Of a stretch of 64,000 nucleotides of DNA, positions 1 through 10,800 are shown piece by piece (position 1 is the stretch's first letter; every line of letters begins with the position of its first letter). The stretch spans positions 620,001-684,000 of the forward strand of contig JAHRBS010000013.1 of NCBI GenBank assembly GCA_024305745.1, in the 5' to 3' direction. The position numbers were made by a program, and so were the translations under genes. The notes beneath the pieces are model-generated. The model saw nothing but the letters and a program-made list of their open reading frames with translations, was not told the origin of the DNA and made no database searches. The DNA is from Polyporus tsugae. Its lineage: Eukaryota; Basidiomycota; Agaricomycetes; Polyporales; Polyporaceae.

Positions 1-1123
1 GGCGTCCCTTGCTGAGACGTGACGATTCAGACTGCCCGTCCAGTTTGACTAGGGATGGTCAGACCTAGTGATTTGACCAGTTAATCTAACTCTGAGCGGT
101 CTGACATTTCCTGCCAATAATGTGGAAATGTGTGCGACATGCCGGAGACAATTGCGTTGCGGTCAAAGGTACGGCAGCATTGACAAGGCGACAAGTAATC
201 TATCAAAGGAAGTTGCATGATTCTGACAACCCATGTATACCGAAGACCGCATATAATGAGCACATTTAAGGCATACAGACGCACCTTAAGACTATAAGGA
301 ACAAAAATCGAGCCGTCCAGTATTTGCCTCGGTCCATGATAGAGGACTGGCCGGTTGCGCGGCTAGAACAGGTGAATGGCGAGTAGAGTTTGGCGGCGAG
401 ATAGGAAAAGTTGAATGCACGGAGCACCTCTGGTTATTATCAGAGAGGCATGGTGTGCCACAAGGGGCGGGTGAGCGGGTGTCCCGAGTAGGAGGGGGCG
501 TAGTGAGAGAGGTCGAAGGCTTCGGGAGGTGGTCGCAGTCCACCGGGAGCGGTCGTGAGAAGCGAGGGGTGGGAACCGTGCGAGATAGGACGGCGTCAGG
601 ATTTGTCAAGGCCGAGTGAGGTCGAGGGGGTGGATTCGGAGGATCGCAATTGAGTTGGGTTCCAAGGACACCTCCCGAGACGAGACGTATCTTGGGCGGT
701 GAAGAGATAAATGGGAGCGTTCGCAGTGGGATAGCCGGCGAATTCTAGCATTGAGTACTATTGAGTGGCAGTTTAATATCAGTAAACCCGAGAATAGGTC
801 GATAGAGATGTTGGCCATACGAACGCTGCCCGGCAGGATATATGCGCGCATTCGGTCATGTTGAATCTGTCGAGTAGTGAAGACAAGCGACCAGCGTCGT
901 TGACGACGGCAAGGAGGATGCTGGCGGTGAAAGGAAAATGGAAGGACGGACTAATGTCGGTAGAGAAGAGGACGGGGGATCAGATCTGAGAATTCGAAGG
1001 GCGAGAGAGGGATGCTCTGTATGGATGCGGCTACCGAACGAGGCAGAAATCTCGGCAATATCCCACTTTCAACTCCGCTCACCAGACGCCCGCCCCGCGC
1101 GTTCGCGGAAACTGACGCGGCCT
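1..1123. other. Copy of the proteasome gene's distal upstream region in unit 1
   Basis: No convincing gene. The short open frames here are not supported by splice structure and change between copies. The segment corresponds to 37919-39045, which lies directly upstream of the proteasome beta-6 gene. Equivalent segments are 12617-13740 and 25268-26391. Bases 1067-1123 match the copy next to the proteasome gene more closely than units 2 and 3 do. The segment may be the ancestral upstream DNA of that gene, carried along when the repeat formed. Confidence 0.7.
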
Positions 1124-1410
1124 AAGTATGACATCCACCACTGCTGTCACGGTCCACATCCCCTGCGTTCCACTTTGTCCACGGGGGATCTCACTACCTC
1201 CCGCCTTGGACACACGATCGACTGACTGCCTGTCTCAGGCGTCGCCAATCTCATCCGAGCCCTCGAGCATGCAGCTCTCTGCTGCTCAACGTTCAACTCA
1301 ACTCTGGTAAGCTCCGGCACCCATCACGCTCTGCCCGCCAGACACACTCACTTGCCACGCTTTTCTCGTGCAGACTCGCACCGTCCCGTCTCTGCCAAAT
1401 TCCAATTGCA

Positions 1411-2610
1411 ATGTCATCGCAAGCCAGACCCCCACAGTGCCCATGCACAGCATCGCTGGGCCCGTCCGCGTCGACTCCCTTCAAATCTTACTCCACGCTT
1501 CCACGGCGCGTCTCGACGTGCCCGAGCCGCACTCCGGATCCGCATTCAACGGTCTCCGGACGCTCGGCGGTCGACATCTTCCCACCACGTCGCTCGCTCT
1601 CCTCTCCACTCGTGAGTCCCTTCCCGTCCCCTCGCTCGCATCATCGCGAATTCGCCACCAACCGCCGGCGACGTCAGCTGCAGCGCCATCTCCTTAGCGG
1701 ACATGACCAGGGCCCAGACACCACTCCTCGGCGACGAAAACACTGCCCTTCATGTCGGCCGGCAGCGCCCACGGCCTTCAAGTTCCACGGCGCAACTCCT
1801 CGCCGCCGGGTCGCTTCCACCGCTTGTCCACTGACCACGCATCTCTCGCTCGTGGACTAGCACCTTCAGTGCGCAACTCCCAGCCACCGGGTCGCTTTCA
1901 CCTCTACTGACCAGCAGGCGAAGCCGACAACGGGTGTCGAGGCTACTCTCGTACGCGAATGTCTTCGCATCAACGCAGAAGACGGCCTTTCTGCCATCTG
2001 GGGTACGCCGCGGGAACAACCACTTTCTCAGCCCTCGGCGAGGCGGGCTCTCAGGACCGGGTTTATGAAATTGCCGAAGCCCGAGAACGACGTGGAGTTG
2101 CAGAACCGCGTGCTCAGCTCAAGCGACGACGCGAGGTGAGCACACCTCGCCATCCTCAGCCAGCACAGATTCCCGGTTGCTAACCACTCATCTCAAAGGA
2201 CTCGGGAACGCGTCCGCGACGTCTGCGGTCCGTTCGCTACCGAACGGAGCTGGTTCCGAAAATCGACGGAAATGTCGATTTTCGCCCGCGCCCCAACCCC
2301 CCGGCCACCTGCTGCGGCCCCGCCGCGACCAGGTTGTCTGGAAGGTATGTCCCCACCATCCATACGGCCTCGGGCGAACCCAGATCAGCACGCAGGGCGA
2401 TCGTCGAAGCCCCGTACAAAGATCTATAGCGCGCGCTGTGCGTGCTTGTCGAGTAAGTCGTCGAGTATTCGCCTCCAGGGCGCCGGAGCACGTTCTAATG
2501 TATCCCTGATCACTTCCGCTTCGAACGCCGCCGGATCCGCGAAGATCCGACGAGGTTCGAAAAATCGTGTTCCGCGCGATTTCATTGCACTCGCAAAGCA
2601 CCGCCAGTGA
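1411..2610 (+). pseudogene. Broken copy of the 270-aa unknown gene (unit 1)
   Basis: Unit 1 counterpart of 14059-15255. Two changes damage it. A 14-bp insertion directly after the fourth codon (near 1425) puts the following exon out of frame with the first ATG; an internal ATG at 1443 could still start in frame. An 11-bp deletion near 2506 removes the acceptor of the last intron (CGCCCAG in the other units). The branch-like CTAAT and the exon beyond are otherwise retained, and the stop at 2608-2610 is unchanged. It could be transcribed, but the full protein of units 2 and 3 cannot be made from it. Confidence 0.45.
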
Positions 2611-2700
2611 ACTCGACGCCCCGCCCTCGGGGTGGCTGCAAGAACTCTTCCAACGAAGTGCGCGATGCATGGGCAGCCTGTATGGACCGTTGTGCACCGC
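2440..2700 (+). repeat. Internal duplication, copy A (unit 1)
   Basis: An imperfect direct repeat of about 200 bp whose partner is at 3068-3320. The best-matching core includes the shared GAGGTTCGAAAAATCG followed by a similar GCGATTTCAT.GCACTCG.AA segment. The similarity starts inside an intron (GAGTAA donor side and GTTCTAA branch region align) and covers the terminal exon of the 270-aa model. Other copies: 15074-15345 and 27725-27996. Confidence 0.75.
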
Positions 2701-2928
2701 CGGAGTCCGGTTCTCAAAAAGCACGGGGACACGGCCGGCATGGGTGCACCCGAACCGAGACGGGTGTACCGGCTCCCAGGCGTGTTGGAACGGTATGGCA
2801 CCTGTCCGCCCTCACCGTGGGTTGCTCTCAGGGCGAGAACATCGAGGCTGGCGCCTGACGAGAGCGAGGATCGCGCCGCTATCGTTGTGCCAGGATGTGC
2901 GGCCCGGGAGAAGGACTTGTCTGCCGTC

Positions 2929-2948
2929 AACGACGACGACGACGACGG
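2929..2948. repeat. (GAC)n microsatellite, 5 units here, 7 in units 2 and 3
   Basis: Short GAC run with five triplets in unit 1 and seven at about 15576-15598 and 28227-28249. It is one of the few length markers separating unit 1 from units 2 and 3. It lies in a frame open on both strands, but I cannot assign it to a gene. Confidence 0.85.
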
Positions 2949-3067
2949 CAACCCATGAACAAGGTGTCGGCGCGACGGAAGGGACGCCAGACAGATCTGA
3001 ATTCACTGCCGTCGCGTCAGGGCTAGCGATACTCGGGAGGATCGATCGCGTTGTCCCCACGCATAGT

Positions 3068-3320
3068 GAGTAAATTGCACGTAGCTCCTATCCGGCGCGT
3101 CAAAGTGCGTTCTAACGCGTCGTGCAACAGTCCATGATCATTTTCGCGACGAACGCCGCCGGCCGAGCGAAGATCCGCCGAGGTTCGAAAAATCGCGATG
3201 AGTGCGATTTCATGGCACTCGAAAGTGCTTTCGGCGAACCCGCCTCTCCGCGCCCCAAGCGGCCGGATAAACACCCCAAGCGAAGTGTTCGGTGCGTGGA
3301 AACACCATACAGACGATTGC
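3068..3320 (+). repeat. Internal duplication, copy B (unit 1)
   Basis: Partner of 2440-2700. An intron (GTGAGT..CAACAG) precedes an exon reading SMIIFATNAAGRAKIRRG, close to the terminal exon of the 270-aa model (SLITSASNAAGSAKIRRG). The frame stays open to 3421. The duplication therefore took an intron-exon boundary and probably marks a partial second copy of the same gene. Other copies: 15719-15971 and 28370-28622. Confidence 0.7.
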
Positions 3321-3768
3321 CGCGGCCGGGAGGGCACTCTGACAATACGCCATCGGGGCACGTTGTCGGGCGACGGCGATGGGCGCGCGCCGCTGAACGA
3401 TTAACCTCAGGGACAGGATAACCGCCACAGGGAATGCATCCACCGTCATCCAACTAACGCAACGTCAACGAATCAGGCACGACGGCCGCGAATATCGCCG
3501 AAATACCGTCCGGACGGGCAGGCGACTGCGTGGGTGGAGACGTCGACGAATGTGACGCCCGGAGAAGCGAAAACAGCTAACCCCGCGGGCGGGGAAGCAA
3601 TGAAAAAAAAGGCGTAACGCATCTGCGCGTAGCAGGTGAGTGAATCCACCCTGTCACCTCGAGGCTGACCTCCGTGCCGTATAGGAAGCTCGGCATATCG
3701 CCGTCGTGGCGTCTGTCAGGCAATTGGAGGCCATGCGGATGGATGGGGACTAATCTCTCAAACGCCCG

Positions 3769-4415
3769 ATGAAGTCGATGCACTCATCCGTGGAGTGCTT
3801 CCGCGTCGAGGGCGCGATCGTCTTCCACGTAGACTACCATGCAGCCGACGCGGTTAATATATTTCTTTTCGTCGCACAAGGAGAGCGCGTTACGTACCCC
3901 GCTTGGACAACCCCAGACGAGTGTGTGAAGAGATTCGGGGTCTGCATCGGCACAACGGTAAGCATGTACATCTCGCTCGAGAGCATCGGTGACGTACCTC
4001 CCCTTGCCGCCAGGCACGCGGTATCACGAAAATTCGAGGCCACCGAAATCGTCTTGTTCGACCCGGCACGATAGTCTAAGCATTTGTTAAACCGATGGCG
4101 GTGCGCGGGGACCGCAAGCCCAGGCTGTAAGTCAGCCGCGTTCTTGCCGGCAGCAATGACTAACACACCTTTGAACCATAGCACCTCCAATCACATCCGG
4201 GGCGCGCTGGAAAGGACACCGTCAGCACCAGTCAAGGATACGCGATTCGGATCCGAGTCGAAGACGAGTGTCGGAATCAGGTGGCAAGGCACTGGCTCCA
4301 GGTCTCCAGTTTCGGACTGCGGCAAAGGAAAATCGAGCTCACCGACAACGACCCGGACATCAAACCTGTGCCTCGGGCTGCTCTCGCAAGGTGCGCTGAT
4401 TGGTTGGAGTTGTAG
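3769..4415 (+). CDS. Unknown two-exon gene, 140 aa (unit 1)
   Basis: Not recognised. Exon 3769-3957 and exon 4182-4415 join in phase to give 140 aa plus stop. The 224-bp intron (GTAAGC..CATAG, with GACTAAC 20 bp before the acceptor) is long for this genome. It contains a second good donor (GTAAGT near 4128), so a short extra exon inside it is possible, although all three frames there are closed. The product starts MKSMHSSVECFRVEG, has a hydrophobic stretch AVNIFLFVAQG, and ends ELTDNDPDIKPVPRAALA followed by RCADWLEL. Further exons upstream are likely, since coding-like sequence (EARHIAVVASVRQLEAMRMD) lies at about 3681-3750 behind a canonical intron. Confidence 0.38.
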
Positions 4416-5502
4416 CTAATGCGGGGTAGGTATTGAATGAATGAAGGGGTCGATCAGGGTCTGCGGGGAACGAGGGAGATACTAGGCAGCGGATCGGAGT
4501 GTGCTGAGGAGAGGAGGAGGGATGAGGAGTGGAGAAGGCGGTGGTGAGTGAACTCGAACGGCCTCGCTCTTCCAGTTACTTATACATTTTCACGGTGGCC
4601 CGTGCACCTTCCACACGCACAGACCCTCCGTTGGTGCCCCAGAATCAGAGGACGTACGTGGCCTCAAATGCTCGGCTTCCGGACGAGGCGGACGGGACAA
4701 ACACAGGGACGGAACGCCGGCACGATGATGCATGGTTATGCGCAGCGTTCTGGGCGCGCTTGTGATGGGGCGTGTTTCAGCAGCCGGTTGGCGATTAATC
4801 TTTCTCCAGCCGCCATTTGGAGCTTTGATCGGACGCTGTCTGCGGATGCGGGGGCGGCCATTGCGTTTCTGGGTAAGTTTATCAGCTATTCGGCGGCGGC
4901 GGCGGACATTGCTCTGACTGACTCGTGTTGACGCAGCTGCGATATGCAGAGGGGCTTTTCCGACCGCCGTGGCGAACCACCACCCAGAGAGTTGCGGGAG
5001 TGTTTGGAACGCAAAGGCGTGCAGACACGGCGGGGTGTGCACTTCGACTGACGTCGACAACCCGTTTTCTCTGGACCACAGAAACAGCTGGGCCTCTCGT
5101 CAAACCGCTGCAGTACTCACCGGCACTCGTATCTTCCACCTCTGCCACCCATCGTCTGCTCCCTTCGCACCAGTCGCTTCTAGTCGATACGGCGTTTCCG
5201 CCCATGGCCCGTCCATTCGCGCAGATTAATATTCAAATCATGGCTGCCATTCTTCGATCGCTCTCGCTAAACGATGGCGGAAATCGGGCGAGGAACCATA
5301 TCCATTTTCCGCGAGCAAGCCGCCGAGCGCCTTGTGCGGTGTGTAATATTATTAACTAACGGAGCTCTCGCGCTAACTAACGAGAGCAACCGGTTCAGCG
5401 ACAATACGGCCTCCCCGCCCATCGACCACCTCTCCCCTCAGCGAACGCAAACGCAAACAATCTAGACCACGCGCATCCCAAAAATCCAAGCCCGCACACA
5501 GC
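4416..5502. other. No assignable gene (unit 1)
   Basis: About 1.1 kb between the 140-aa model and the minus-strand gene. A canonical intron (GTAAGT..CGCAG, about 4874-4936) lies in plus-strand sequence with coding-like flanks, so one more small spliced gene is possible, but no complete frame could be built. Equivalent segments: 17067-18153 and 29718-30804. Confidence 0.5.
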
Positions 5503-6059
5503 CTAGTTGTCCCACTCGGCAGGGACGTACTTGGGGGTCTTCGGACCGGTCTTGGGGTGGCGAAGAGGGAGGTTGTAGGGGTTTGTCTTGTAGCGGTACC
5601 GGCCGCGTCCGATGTCCTCACGACCGCCCGGACGCTTGCGATGCGCACACTTCGGAGCCGGAGCGAGGTGCTTGGCATCAAGCGATGCCGCAAGCCGTTC
5701 GTCTTCCGTGATTGGGACGAACCTCAGGACACCGGTGGCCCACAGGTGCTCGAAGTGCGTGAGGATGGGAGCTCCGCCACGGATATTGCTGAGGTTTTGA
5801 AAGGGGATGTCTGGCGGCCATCCGACGAGCTTGTATCCGTGCTGGAGGACGACGGACTCGATGTAGTCTTCGAGTGTCCAGTACATCCCGGCTTCGTCGT
5901 CTCCCGTCACCTCGCCTGCAGCGGTGGCAGCGGTAAGTTGCGGTGTCTACAACTTGTATGCCACACAACAAATAACTGGTACTCACGCAGCTTTCCGTCC
6001 ATGCTGTCCCGCAAGTGGCCTCGAACATAACCCCTCCTGTCGCCGTATCGCGGCTTCAT
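5503..6059 (-). CDS. Conserved-looking unknown protein, 161 aa (unit 1)
   Basis: The best-supported coding sequence in the unit. Minus strand: exon 1 is 5987-6059, an intron of 71 bp (GTGAGT..CTGCAG) follows, exon 2 is 5503-5915; together 161 aa plus stop with phase kept. The product has a basic N-terminus (MKPRYGDRRGYVRGHLRDSM), an aromatic-rich core with YWTLEDYIESVVLQHGYKL then VGWPPDIPFQNLSNI, and a basic tail rich in Lys, Arg and Pro. No signal peptide or membrane helix. It resembles the short hypothetical proteins common in agaricomycete genomes, but I cannot name a family. I chose the ATG at 6059 because the frame upstream lacks coding character; more 5' exons are possible. Confidence 0.6.
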
Positions 6060-6698
6060 GCGAGGGACGGAGAGTTTCGACGTCGACGGTGGACATAGAT
6101 CGGGGATAGAGCCAGGAGCGGAGACTAGGACTGGTGTGAAGCGCATGCCACTGTCGCGAAGGGGGGAGTGAGGATGGGTCGCGGGACAGAGGTGCAGAAC
6201 GGATGCCAATTGTTCGGGAGGTGAAATGCGCTGACCGCACTGAACTTTGGTTTCTCTAGAGCGGGCTGCGGGAGCCGATGGATGCCGCGGGCACCGGCGC
6301 ACGAAACATGGAGCGGCTCTGTCGGTAAACCCTATCCGATTCTCTTCACCCTGCTCTGGACACTCGCCGCTCTCTCTGGGTGAGGCAGCGACAGTATCGG
6401 AGCAGTAATGCATCTGTATCCTTCATAGTATCCATGTCCGAGTCGGGAAGCAGAGCCTGAGGAGCAGGGAACTGTAGAGGGTATACTATTCAAAATGTCC
6501 GTTGGACCTAGGCAGATGGCGTTTTCGCAGACTTGGAATATATCTAAGTGTTGAAACATCTTGGGATGGATAAACCGTCTGACCCCGGGCGGCTCCAAAT
6601 GGAAGCGCCTCTGGTGATATTTAGGGCAGGTGGCGGCGGATGAAGCGCAGATATATATGGAATGTACCATGCCCAGCTTCCGACAAATTGCACCGCGG
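6060..6698. other. No assignable gene; 5' flank of the 161-aa gene (unit 1)
   Basis: Upstream sequence of the minus-strand 161-aa gene. Open frames here look like shadows. It may hold the promoter or further 5' exons. Equivalent segments: 18711-19349 and 31362-32000. Confidence 0.5.
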
Positions 6699-6781
6699 TC
6701 CGTTCGGAATTGAACCTTCAAGTTTCACAATCTACACCGCCTGCAAGACTCCGTTGACCTGTCCCACTTGGCTACCTCGAC
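6699..6781 (-). ncRNA. tRNA-like segment with Pol III boxes A and B (unit 1)
   Basis: On the minus strand, TAGCCAAGTGGG (6763-6774) fits the box A consensus TRGCNNAGYNGG at every position, and GGTTCAATTCC (6706-6716) fits box B GGTTCRANNCC at every position, with normal tRNA spacing of about 46 bp. The acceptor, anticodon and T stems do not pair well, so this is not an intact tRNA gene. It is more likely a tRNA-derived relic, the head of a SINE-like element, or a Pol III-transcribed RNA. No T-run terminator follows closely. Confidence 0.45.
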
Positions 6782-7336
6782 CCTTGGTCTACGCCTGGCT
6801 CAATTTCTGACTCGGGTTTCGTGCATGTGGTGAGAAGCTGCAGACTGGTACGAGTGAGAAGTAAATTGGAGAGGAATCCCTGGGCAAGCAGTAGACCGCT
6901 GCATGCCCTCGGTTTCCTCCCACACTCACTTCTTGGAACAGAAGTAAGAAAGGCAATAAATTGTGAGCAGAGCGAGAGCCCAGACTTTGAGTGAAAGGCC
7001 ATGGCCCATAAGCGACATATGCAAGCGGAGAATATCCATGATCCGTGTGATACGCCAGAGCGAGCTGTGAAGGAAGGGTAGTCAGACGTCGAGGCGGGGC
7101 CTAGACAACCTTTGATGTTTATGCTGACAGCCGTACCCTATTGTTACAAGCGGACGGAACACTCTCGCCCGGCTTTTCTCGGCTTTTCTGTGATGCGCGA
7201 GTCAAGTACAACAGCCTATATCTACACCATTCCAACCTCGCTGCTCCCCTTCCACGTTCCCCTCCCCCAATTCTAAATCTCAATCCCCCATCTGCTGAGT
7301 GATCGGCAATCGCTGCTCAACTTACCTCCCACAACC

Positions 7337-7849
7337 ATGTCCAGCCTACGACTCGTTGAAGTAAGCCCACTTCTGTGAGTATCAGTTGTGACCGCATCCA
7401 CACGTCAGTGATCGATGACTGACCTTGCATGCATAGATACTGGGCAACCTCCCAGTGAAGCAAGGCTATCAATCCAAGTTGCGGCAAAGACACCTCATGG
7501 TAAGCCCGGAGCGCTACTCCATTGATGGAAGACATTCTCACGCCGACATCCGCAGACCAGAGTGCGATCGTCAACAACATGCATGTTCATCAAGCCGTGG
7601 TCGAAGTGGTTGATTCACTGGGATCTGGAGCGGGAGCGCTGTTGGATAAGAGCTCACAGTGCTCTCTGCACACGTCGGGCATGCTTGAAATCGATATGGT
7701 ACGTGCCTCGGACCATGTTCACCAACTTATGGGGACTCAGACATAAGTATTTGCTTCGGATTCCGTGGATGCACGCATGTCCGAGTCGCTTTCAGGCGGC
7801 TTGGCGAGAAGACTGTGTTGGACTCTCACATGGGGTTAATCGGCGGTAA
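7337..7849 (+). CDS. Tentative three-exon unknown gene, 126 aa (unit 1)
   Basis: Not recognised. A pyrimidine-rich leader precedes the ATG at 7337. Exons 7337-7360, 7437-7499 and 7556-7849 keep frame across two GTAAGC introns of 76 and 56 bp and give 126 aa plus stop (MSSLRLVEILGNLPVKQGYQ at the start). A competing frame in exon 3 (VVEVVDSLGSGAGALLD) is also coding-like, so the end of the gene is uncertain and the true product may differ. More canonical introns follow on the same strand to about 8160 (for example GTAAGC..TTTCAG near 7881-7934 and GTATGT..TTGCAG near 7991-8050), suggesting either a longer gene or a second one. Confidence 0.33.
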
Positions 7850-10800
7850 CACAAGGCGATGAGGACTCGGGGCGCATCTGGTAAGCCGACTTTCACGCAG
7901 ACCTGGCGCAGTTCCTCACTAACGGCTCTTTCAGACTCTAGCTGGTGGGGAACTTGTTACACTTGGACTGTCGGGCAAAAACCAGGGAAGGTATGTACAC
8001 TAGAATTGCAGCATGGCGTTGAATGTTGGGGACTGACCTTGGATGTTGCAGAACTGAGTGCAAGCACCTACCTGCCGGCAGAAGAGGATCACTCCCGGGC
8101 TCGGAAAGAAGAGCCTGCCGCTTCGACGAATACGTCGACTCCGCCTTGCGCCAAGAAGGTCAGCCTGACGAGGCGGTGTGGATGTGTTCTGAATACGCGG
8201 CGAGCGGACGAGACGAGCAAGGATCAAACATGGGCACTTGGCCGGTGCAGTACTAGTTCAGATGTTTGCGGGCTCACGCATTTGGCAGACACCCCGGCCC
8301 GGGTCGTGACATTGCCGACATGCCACGCAGCGGTGCCACTGAGTCAGCGAAGGGGAGCGTCGGCAGCGAGCATGGCAGCAATGTCGTGCTCACAAGAGCC
8401 ACTGGCACTGCCGGCGGCGACAGACAGCTGATTTCGGGTACGTACCGTTGGCAAGGTCCATAAGTCTCCTCTCTCCGAGTCGTTTAGTGTCGCTGTGCAC
8501 ACTCCGAGGGCAGGTCCGGCGGGTGGATGTTGCGGAGAATTGAGGGAGGCCGCCAGGGTTAGGCAGGCGGGATCTGAGGCGCACATCGCACGTAGCACGG
8601 AAATCGAGTGTACGGATGAGAGAGAGAGAGAGTGGTGCAGAGCAACGAGTCGACAGCAGAAGCGACCGGCAGAGCTGCATAGACGCTCATGGGCCGGCCC
8701 CGCGTTCTCCGAGTCCTACACGCGCGAAACCGCCCGCACCAGCACCTGTACACACCGGACTGCCCACTCCTGTATCCACAAGACTCTCTGCTCCTGTATC
8801 CACAAGAATCCCTGAGTCCAGCAATATCAACGGCGTGTTTCGTGTCTTCGTGCGTCTCCCGGTGCACAGACGCGCGGACCGCGCCACCCTGAGGCTGGGA
8901 CAGTCTATGCATGGTGATGAGAATGGGAAACGGTGACGCTAGAACATACAGACGGATACGTCGGAGCCGTGTCGTCGCCCGAGAGCCGTGCATTCAAGTT
9001 ATGAGCGTCTTCATGATGTGACCGTTACCATAGTCCTGTGTGTGCACGGCGGAATCCGATGCGTGTCGGGAGAGGCACGACACACGGGGACCCAGGAACT
9101 CAACACGAGCGTGGGATGCGCCGAGTTGTGGATGCCGTAAGTTGGGTCATCTTGGCCAGAACTCGGTGCTATCGCGATTGCGATATCACATTCATCCACA
9201 GGTACTACGCGTCGCGGTCGTCAGTACGCCGATCCGTGACAAACGGAGCTCGACCCAAGCGCGAGCGCGTCCACCCGCGTCGGGAGGCAGCATCGTGTCA
9301 AACAGGCGGTCGGAGGTCCCGGTACAGAAACGTGTTGCGTGCGCGCGCGTGCGGAGAAACTAGACGGGCGGCGGGGGCGTGCATGAGAAGACCGAGGTTT
9401 CCGCTGGCGCCGTGTGTCCTGCGAGCCTCGAGGCGGGCAGCCTGTCCCATCGACATTCGTGCTCCAGCCAACGTCTCGCCTGGTCCCTTCCCACCGCGAC
9501 TGACAGCGGAAGGCTGCTCGAAGTGGTGTATGACAAGTAGGAAGGTTCTTGGCCGTGCGCGTCGGAGCGCCGCAATGTCGACGGGAGACAGGCCGAGATG
9601 CAGATTGTACCCGAAAGTAGGGTGGAGTCGATGTGCTTCGGTGCGAGCCTCGAGGCAATCCACCGGGGGCGTCGATTGGGATGTCAGAGAAGGGGGTGCG
9701 CTCGGAGAGGCGGGGTGCATACGCAGATGGTCTAGGCAAAGCCCACGATGAAAATTGCAGAACCCAAGAAGACAGGGAAGGCATACGACGACATCAACAG
9801 AGAATGTACGCGGTGTCCTAGCAGCGAGCGTCTGCGTGTCAACGATACATTGATCGCCGATAGAGGGCGAGTCGACTGGTCCCAGTCCCATGTCGCACGT
9901 ATCCAGGCATGTCCGTGTCCGTGAAGCACGAGACCAGTGAAGATGCAGTACCCAGGTGGCGCGATGCTCGGGCCTCCTCGGAGAGGGCGGGTGGGTTCCC
10001 TGCGCCGCGGCAGAAAGCCCGCACATAGAGCACCCGAGCAAACCCAAGTGGATTGCGTTCGTCGTCTCCACCACACCCGCATGGACATACTGCGTCTTGC
10101 TGACCTATGGTGAGAACCCGCTGGGACATGCGGGCCGACTGCGCAGTGGGGGATGGAGGCGGAAGGGTGGAGGTAGACAGCGCATTCCCAAACGTCGCCT
10201 CGCCTCTCCGGACGGCGCAGATGGCATGGGAGGAATAAGGCGCACAGGAGGGAAGGCATAGCAGCGCGTTAAGCGAGCGTTCAGGCACCGAGGGCAGAAA
10301 TTGGAAGACATAATACAGGGTACAGAGCACGAGCACAGAGCTACCGGCAGCGGCGAATTGGAAGGAAGGCGAAGCCCGCGGCGACTTGACTCGTATGCTA
10401 TCTTGGGGGATGAGCCATTATTATTATCGCCCGTGGCTTAGATGGGTTGAGCAGCGAAGATTGCCAGCGAAAACCAAGCGTCCGAGATCACGGAGGAACA
10501 GCACGAAGAAAAGCGTCCTGGTTCCACAACGCCGCGTCAGAAACACAAAAACAAAACGGAGCCAAAGTCGAGAAGTCGAACGCAAACGATAGCGAGAAGG
10601 AGTGGAGCAAATCAAGCCTAGACAGAAGCTCGCTCTGTGAGTTCACAAGCCTCGACTCTGGAGACGCCGACATCGACACCGACATCGCATGCTTTCTCGA
10701 GGGAGAAGCCCGCCTCTGAAGCGCACAGGGGGATTGTCGCCCCCGCAAACAGCAGTGTGACGTTATGCGCCACCCGAAGCCCTCGCCTACGCATAGTGCG

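Noticed and set aside
1123..1134. Target-site duplication at the array boundary
   Set aside because: Only a one- to three-base overlap is visible at the right junction and the left end is outside the window, so no duplication can be shown.
6699..6781. Functional tRNA gene
   Set aside because: Boxes A and B match, but the acceptor stem (GTCGAGG against CGGACCG) and T stem do not pair and no anticodon stem can be formed.
9298..10074. Minus-strand 258-aa open frame, the longest in the array unit
   Set aside because: Composition is irregular (His, Arg, Pro, Cys scattered), no family resemblance or intron support, and unit 3 carries replacement changes in it.
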